Assembly (NCBI RefSeq): GCF_001645185.1
Contig: NZ_LXTQ01000050.1
Span: forward strand, 62,001 to 126,000
Source of the DNA: Methylobacillus sp. MM3
Lineage (GTDB): Bacteria; Pseudomonadota; Gammaproteobacteria; Burkholderiales; Methylophilaceae
DNA: 64,000 nucleotides
Direction: 5' to 3'
This document shows, in pieces, positions 59,380 through 64,000 of the stretch. The notes under the pieces were generated by a model. That model had not been told where the DNA came from. It saw only the letters and a program-made list of their open reading frames with translations, and did no database searches. Each line of letters opens with the position of its first letter. The first letter of the stretch is position 1. The translations under genes and the position numbers were made by a program.

Positions 59380-60753
59380 TCATATTACAAATGCAATCGT
59401 CATGGGCTCGCTTCCTCGGGCATCATGAATCAGATAAATTTCAACGCTTCCTTCTGCCTCAACATTAAGCCTGCCTTTCATTTTGAATGAAGACAGCGCA
59501 CCATCCTGCCAGGTTGCGATTGTGGAGTGCAGTTTCTGGTTTGTTGCCTCATCGAATAGCCTTTCAATCGGCTGCCCTACCAGCAAATCCGGCATGCGCT
59601 CCACCAGCGACCCAAGACGCTGATTGACACGCACTATTTTATTTTCCGCATCAAAATAGACCACTCCGAAGAGAGGTTGCTCAAACAACAATTCCAATTG
59701 TTCGAGGCTTTGCTGGAGCGATCTCTCGGTTTGCTTGAGGGAGGTGATGTCCTGATTCACTTCGATCGCTCCGATAATACGATTCTGAGCATCCATCAGC
59801 GGAGTGGCATACATGATGATGGTGCGCCGTTCGCCATCAAACGCTTCAATATTGACTACTTCCGCCTGGCTCGTCTCGCCTTCCTGAACCGCGCGGGCCA
59901 ACGTCCAACCATCGTGCCCGACCTCTTTGCCGGATTCTTCCCACCATCCTTTATATTCATCGTAATGCTCAAGCCCGACGAATTTCGCTCCGCCCCAGAT
60001 ACGCTCGACCTCGGGGTTGGCAAGGCAAATGCGCCCTTGCTCATCGGAAGCCCACAGCCCTACCGGTATGGTCTCGATTATTTTGCGCAGCATGTATTCG
60101 CTGCGTTCCAGCGCCTGCTCCGCTTGTTTGCGCGCGGTGATATCCGTGCTGACTGCAACCACCTTGAGTGGTCGCTGCAAGGAATCGAACACCAATTTTC
60201 CTCGTGAGGCAAACCAGCGCTCAGCCCCGCCTCCTGGAGTTTGTAGACTGAAATCCCAGTTATATGGCTGATCTCCACCGAACTGCTTGATCAAGTCTTC
60301 CAACTTCAGCGTTTCGAAGGGAACCAACTGTCTTCGCAATTCCTCTGGAGGCTGCCCGAACACATCCTCTGCATTCGGCGTGAAGTTAAGCCCTCCAGTC
60401 AGAACATTCCATTCCCAGTTAACGATTCGCGCCATTTCCAGCGCGGCCTTCATGCGAGCCTCGCTTTCCATGATCTGACCGAGATATTCGCGCCGCAAAT
60501 CAGACATCGCGCCGTTATCAGGCAATGCCTCCTGCGCGCTGGCAAGGGCATCATCGCCATAACGCAACCAGATCCAGTTCACCTCAAGAAAATCGGCCAG
60601 CGCACGCAGATTTTCGTATTCGATCTCCCCACCGTTGGACCAGCGATGGACGGAAGGGACCGAAGTGCCCACACCTTTGGCCACTTGCGCCAGCGTCAGC
60701 TGCTTCTGCTTCAACAGCGCCTTGAGGCGATCGGCAAAACCATTCTTCTTCAT
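59380..60753 (-). CDS. XRE-HTH regulator with three PAS domains
   Basis: A 457-residue protein with an unusual plan: N-terminal XRE HTH (residues 7-65; LTLAQVAKGVGTSVPSVHRW), then PAS domains at about 100-220, 225-345 and 350-457. There is no kinase, cyclase or other output domain, so the HTH is the only output. It resembles a one-component transcription factor sensing through PAS. It is divergent from the exported cupin operon, whose promoter has a suitable dyad just upstream. Confidence 0.85.
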   Translation of the reverse strand: MKKNGFADRLKALLKQKQLTLAQVAKGVGTSVPSVHRWSNGGEIEYENLRALADFLEVNWIWLRYGDDALASAQEALPDNGAMSDLRREYLGQIMESEARMKAALEMARIVNWEWNVLTGGLNFTPNAEDVFGQPPEELRRQLVPFETLKLEDLIKQFGGDQPYNWDFSLQTPGGGAERWFASRGKLVFDSLQRPLKVVAVSTDITARKQAEQALERSEYMLRKIIETIPVGLWASDEQGRICLANPEVERIWGGAKFVGLEHYDEYKGWWEESGKEVGHDGWTLARAVQEGETSQAEVVNIEAFDGERRTIIMYATPLMDAQNRIIGAIEVNQDITSLKQTERSLQQSLEQLELLFEQPLFGVVYFDAENKIVRVNQRLGSLVERMPDLLVGQPIERLFDEATNQKLHSTIATWQDGALSSFKMKGRLNVEAEGSVEIYLIHDARGSEPMTIAFVI

Positions 60754-60868
60754 AAATTTTGACCCAGATGATTGCGCCTCACCCCATCAAGCAGGGCCAT
60801 GGGGGCATTCCCCCAATCTCTCGTTTGCGCCCGAGGATATTACACCCGCCTCCTATAACATAAAAATA

Positions 60869-60883
60869 TTACTCTATGAGTAA
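60869..60883. promoter_or_regulatory. Dyad TTACTC-TAT-GAGTAA
   Basis: A perfect 6-bp inverted repeat with a three-base centre, ending nine bases before the -35 box at 60892. Both size and symmetry suit an XRE-family dimer, and the site lies between the XRE-PAS gene and the operon at 61037. Confidence 0.6.
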
Positions 60884-60891
60884 CATTTTAC

Positions 60892-60920
60892 TTGACACGG
60901 AATTTACGCAGGAATATAAA
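60892..60920 (+). promoter_or_regulatory. Promoter of the exported cupin operon
   Basis: TTGACA and TATAAA are exactly 17 bases apart. The predicted leader to the ATG at 61037 is about 110 bases. Confidence 0.75.
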
Positions 60921-61036
60921 TCCAACTGTGTTCAATATATTCAAATGAGTTGCATACAGGGAATCATTGACAGGCTATAAATTTCATTTATGCCATTGAA
61001 TACAAATATATTTATCAATATTTAAGGAGTTTCGTA

Positions 61037-61474
61037 ATGAAAACATCTCGTTTGATTGGAGTTTTATTGGCCACGGCGATTGCCGTTCCCGCCTCGGTCA
61101 TGGCGCATGGAGTGCAGGTTCCAGCAGGCAGCAAGAAACTACAGATATTCAAGAACGTTCAGCGCATGCCTATTGCCTCGATGAATGAACCCGGAGTGAA
61201 CGCTTATTTTGAAGATGTCGTCGCCTCTTCCGACTCCAAGGCGCCGATTGCCTGCGGCATGTTCAGGATAGAAAAGGGCAAACCGCTCGTTTACACCTAC
61301 GACTATGACGACACCAAGATGATCCTCGACGGCCACATCTTTTTCTCCGATGGTACCCAGAAGGTCAAGGGTGTACCAGGCGATGTCATGTTCTTTCCCA
61401 AGGGATCGACGATCACTTTCTCCACCGATCAATCGGGCCTGGCCTGGGCTTGCGGTCAGCGCAAGCTGTTCTGA
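61037..61474 (+). CDS. Exported cupin-like protein
   Basis: A 145-residue protein with a signal peptide (about 1-23, VMA-HG) and a cupin barrel: conserved small motifs MILDGHIFFSDGTQKVKG and GDVMFFPKGSTITF, like the EutQ/cupin_2 class. The typical metal histidines are mostly absent, so it may bind a ligand and not a metal. A strong AAGGAG site precedes the ATG. First gene of the trio. Confidence 0.75.
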   Translation: MKTSRLIGVLLATAIAVPASVMAHGVQVPAGSKKLQIFKNVQRMPIASMNEPGVNAYFEDVVASSDSKAPIACGMFRIEKGKPLVYTYDYDDTKMILDGHIFFSDGTQKVKGVPGDVMFFPKGSTITFSTDQSGLAWACGQRKLF

Positions 61475-61548
61475 AAACAGAAGCGGGAACTTGAAGGCAT
61501 CAATTCAAGGACCTGCTTGAATGCATAGATTCTTGAGGGAGAAGGGGA

Positions 61549-63096
61549 ATGAAGAAATTCTCATTGGCTCATGTTTTTCCGTTTTGTGTTGCGCTGGCAC
61601 TTCCAGCTGCGGAAGCCCACGCGGGTGATCGCATGGATCTAACTGATCTGACCCAAGGCGATCCGTTTTTTTATACCAGCGACCAGAACATCAAGGCCGA
61701 CGACAAACAGAAGGAACTGCTGGGGATCGGCCGCCCCAACAAGACGCACTCGCAGATTCCGCATCTGCCGTTCTACATCGGCTACATGAACACCAACTCG
61801 ACCTACCGCTTCGTCACGGTGGCCGAGCAGGTGTTCACCATGATAGGCGAAGGAAAACATGGCTTATGGCGTGTGCAGGAAAATGGCACGGTGCGCGAGT
61901 ACCTGAAAAAAGGTGCTACCGGCCTGTCGGAAAATGCCGATCTGCTGGCCAAGGAAAACCAGGACCTCATTACGCAGAACTACAGCTCCTTCCTTCCGCA
62001 GGAAAGCTGGTCCGGCTATAAATATCCGGACGAAAAACTATCCAAGGACGGCAAGCTCAACTATATCGATCTGCCAATCAACCACCCCAAATACCAGCAG
62101 AAATATGCCGGCCACGCACCCATCGACCTGGCCAACTGGTACTGCACGATGTCCGAGAATGATTACCCCTATGCCCAGCAGGCGATGAATTTCGCTTTCA
62201 ACCAGCCCGGGGCGAATCAGATCGGGCCGCTGGGCAAGCGCGCAGGCCTGGATGTTAAGGAAAACTACACCAAGGTACTCCGGCTGAATCCTCTGCCGGA
62301 CGCTCGCTCGTGGGTCAATGTCGGCCAGAAAGGCAAAGACAACCTCCATGTCAAATGGGAAGCCGTGGATGCCAGCAAAACCAACGTCGAGTACTACCTT
62401 GTCGAGCGGCCATTCTTCAATAAACCCTATCTTTTCGTCACCGCGGTTTACGACAACAAGGACAACACAGACCACCGCTACGTCCGTCCGGAAGGCGCCT
62501 ATTACGATTCCATAAAGAACAAAAAGCTGAAGACCAAGGTCACCAGCCAACCGCGCTTCCATCTGGAGAATGGAAAACTGGGTAAAGCGGTCGGCTTGCC
62601 TATCTATGGCGTCCATCATCCCAACCGCGCGGTATTTGGCGGCGGTGGCGCATGCCCGCTGAAGGGCGGGGACTGGGGGCGCTATCCACAGACTACCGGC
62701 GGCTCCGGATGGCCCACTCAATATGAAGAAGTCACTCCCTTGTGCGATTCGGTGCTTGTGGATATCAAGTTCTTCAGCAATCTGGACGGCCGCGACTGGA
62801 ATGACGCCACCAAGTATCTTGCGAACGCAGGCGTCGGCACCAAGACCGTGACTTACAAAATGCAACCCGGCAATTACGGGGTATTTACCGACCCCTACAA
62901 CACCAAGCGCGGCGTCAAAAACGCCGACAGCCAGGAGGTTCCGGGCGAGCTAACGGTGACATATCCATCCGTGAACCCGCCGGCTTCCTATGTAAAACCG
63001 CCCAAGCTGGAGCTGACCGACAGGATGGTCCCTTCGGAAGCGACCACCTGCCGCCCTGTACATCAAGCCTCATTTGAGAAGGAGTTAGTAAAATGA
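61549..63096 (+). CDS. Large exported protein of unknown function
   Basis: A 515-residue protein with a signal peptide (about 1-25, AHA-GD). No family recognised. It has aromatic- and asparagine-rich loops (TSDQNIKADDKQKELLGIG), four cysteines (WYCTM, ACPLKGG, PLCDS, TCRPV) that could make two disulfides, and no heme-binding CxxCH, HExxH or nuclease motif. A GGAGAAGGGG site precedes the ATG. It is coupled to the TorF-like porin by an ATGA overlap and 74 bases after the cupin gene, so it is presumably periplasmic or passed outward with them. Confidence 0.78.
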   Translation: MKKFSLAHVFPFCVALALPAAEAHAGDRMDLTDLTQGDPFFYTSDQNIKADDKQKELLGIGRPNKTHSQIPHLPFYIGYMNTNSTYRFVTVAEQVFTMIGEGKHGLWRVQENGTVREYLKKGATGLSENADLLAKENQDLITQNYSSFLPQESWSGYKYPDEKLSKDGKLNYIDLPINHPKYQQKYAGHAPIDLANWYCTMSENDYPYAQQAMNFAFNQPGANQIGPLGKRAGLDVKENYTKVLRLNPLPDARSWVNVGQKGKDNLHVKWEAVDASKTNVEYYLVERPFFNKPYLFVTAVYDNKDNTDHRYVRPEGAYYDSIKNKKLKTKVTSQPRFHLENGKLGKAVGLPIYGVHHPNRAVFGGGGACPLKGGDWGRYPQTTGGSGWPTQYEEVTPLCDSVLVDIKFFSNLDGRDWNDATKYLANAGVGTKTVTYKMQPGNYGVFTDPYNTKRGVKNADSQEVPGELTVTYPSVNPPASYVKPPKLELTDRMVPSEATTCRPVHQASFEKELVK

Positions 63097-63998
63097 TCCG
63101 GCATTCGCAAATTATTAAAATGCTGCCAGCATTGTCTCTAGCCGTACTGGCAGCCCCAAACAGCTGGGCGAATGAGGCTCAACCGGACACTGCCGAATCC
63201 GGCTACGCCGAAGTTGGTCCTGCAAAAGCAGCCAAGGAATCCAATAGTTTCATCGAATATCTGGACCGGGAAACCGTACTAGGCGGCAAATTCAGCACCT
63301 GGGTCGAACTGGCTTCGGATTATGTATTCCGTGGCGAATCCGAAACCAATGACGGCAAAATCCCATCCATCAAGGTAGCCATCACCTGGACACATCCCAA
63401 TGGCGTCTATCTTGGCTATTACGGCGCCAACAACCTTTTCCCGGGGGATGATGCGGATGGAAACAACCCCCAGATCAATGCGCTGTGGGGCCCGTATGCA
63501 GGCTATTCCGTCAAGGACATCGGGGGCACCGGCATCAACTACAACGGAATGCTGTTCCAATACATTTATCCGGGGAGCCGCGATTCCAATTATTTGGAGA
63601 TGTTCAATTACATAGACAAACAGTTCGGTCCGCTCAACCTCAAGCTGGAGTACTCACCCACCATCACCGACTGGTTCGGCGTGAAAGACCTGCAATCTCA
63701 CAACATTGCCGTCCACCCCAGTTGGTCACTGCCGCATGGTTTCACTGTCTCCGGCGGCGTGGGTTATCAATTTTTTGACAACAACGGGCCGCGGCTCGAC
63801 CTGGATGGTAATGGCAAGGAAGAATTGAACTGGTGGCACTGGAACGCCGGTGTCAGTCGCAAGATATTCGGCTTCAATGTAGACCTGCGGTACCACGACA
63901 CCGACATCAAAAAGGGAGAGCATGACTTTTATGGCTTCAGCTCCAACCATCAGATCGTCGACAGCCGCGTAGTCATTGGCGTCTCCAAATCCTTTTAG
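63093..63998 (+). CDS. TorF family putative outer-membrane porin
   Basis: A 301-residue protein with a signal peptide (about 1-26) and a beta-barrel of amphipathic strands ending in the outer-membrane signature VVIGVSKSF. The segment WVELASDYVFRGESET is the family hallmark (SDYxFRGxS). It probably forms a channel, which may serve the exported 515-residue protein or its ligand. The ATG overlaps the upstream stop and follows GAAGGAG. Complete; the stop lies two bases before the window ends. Confidence 0.85.
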   Translation: MIRHSQIIKMLPALSLAVLAAPNSWANEAQPDTAESGYAEVGPAKAAKESNSFIEYLDRETVLGGKFSTWVELASDYVFRGESETNDGKIPSIKVAITWTHPNGVYLGYYGANNLFPGDDADGNNPQINALWGPYAGYSVKDIGGTGINYNGMLFQYIYPGSRDSNYLEMFNYIDKQFGPLNLKLEYSPTITDWFGVKDLQSHNIAVHPSWSLPHGFTVSGGVGYQFFDNNGPRLDLDGNGKEELNWWHWNAGVSRKIFGFNVDLRYHDTDIKKGEHDFYGFSSNHQIVDSRVVIGVSKSF

Positions 63999-64000
63999 TT

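Overview
The window looks like chromosome from a betaproteobacterium, most likely an autotrophic or facultative member of the Nitrosomonadales/Gallionellales type. The basis is family resemblance and gene order (rplU-rpmA-obgE-proB, pilD-coaE-zapD-yacG, argJ beside a DUF815 ATPase and a Nudix-ThiE fusion, a long Tat-exported formate dehydrogenase operon). No 16S gene is present, so the placement is inference. Bulk DNA is GC-rich; three stretches are clearly AT-richer and look acquired.

Layout. 1-4.9 kb: purine, proline and ribosomal housekeeping genes read leftward, then ispB and tRNA-Pro(CGG) rightward. 4.94-20.94 kb: a complete integrative and mobilizable element of about 16.0 kb inserted in the 3' end of tRNA-Pro, bounded by a 47-bp perfect direct repeat. 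From left to right it holds a control/replication module (strong promoter with a dyad operator, AlpA-like HTH, HTH-primase Rep with internal palindromic iterons), a mobilization operon (small ORF, VirD4-type coupling protein, probable oriT, MobC, relaxase, a membrane HELAH protease), unknown cargo plus an SRAP gene, a umuDC pair, an AT-rich three-gene putative defence module (PD-(D/E)xK-like sce7726, sce7725, zinc-ribbon/RES toxin-like) and a tyrosine integrase. 21-23.5 kb: hupB and the resident umuDC pair, whose promoter region carries the same 23-bp operator as the element's umuDC.

24-35.8 kb: pilD-coaE-zapD-yacG and a PCu(A)C copper chaperone rightward; argJ, an AAA ATPase, Nudix-ThiE and a membrane protein leftward; a GAF-GspE ATPase; Rrf2, HD-GYP and FHA signalling genes. 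35.9-47.7 kb: a near-continuous leftward run from DUF3306 through formate dehydrogenase (accessory Fe-S protein, TorD chaperone, Tat-target peptide, alpha, beta, lipoprotein, gamma) into a PLD nuclease, ribH and nusB, with an OFA-type MFS transporter and its 43-residue partner nearby. Together these suggest import and periplasmic oxidation of formate with electrons passed to the quinone pool.

47.9-64 kb: a second GspE-like ATPase; cstA followed by DUF898, M48 protease, methyltransferase and ybdD genes; tRNA-Ala(CGC) followed by a roughly 1-kb AT-rich insertion carrying an SRPBCC gene under a striking inverted-repeat operator and ending in a tRNA 3'-half fragment; a DedA-rhodanese fusion; a MerR regulator divergent from small membrane proteins; and an XRE-PAS regulator divergent from an exported three-gene set (cupin, 515-residue unknown protein, TorF-like porin).

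The best candidates for undescribed biology are the sce7726-sce7725-RES triad, the replication-control architecture of the element, the shared non-LexA-looking operator of two umuDC operons, and the XRE-PAS-controlled exported trio.
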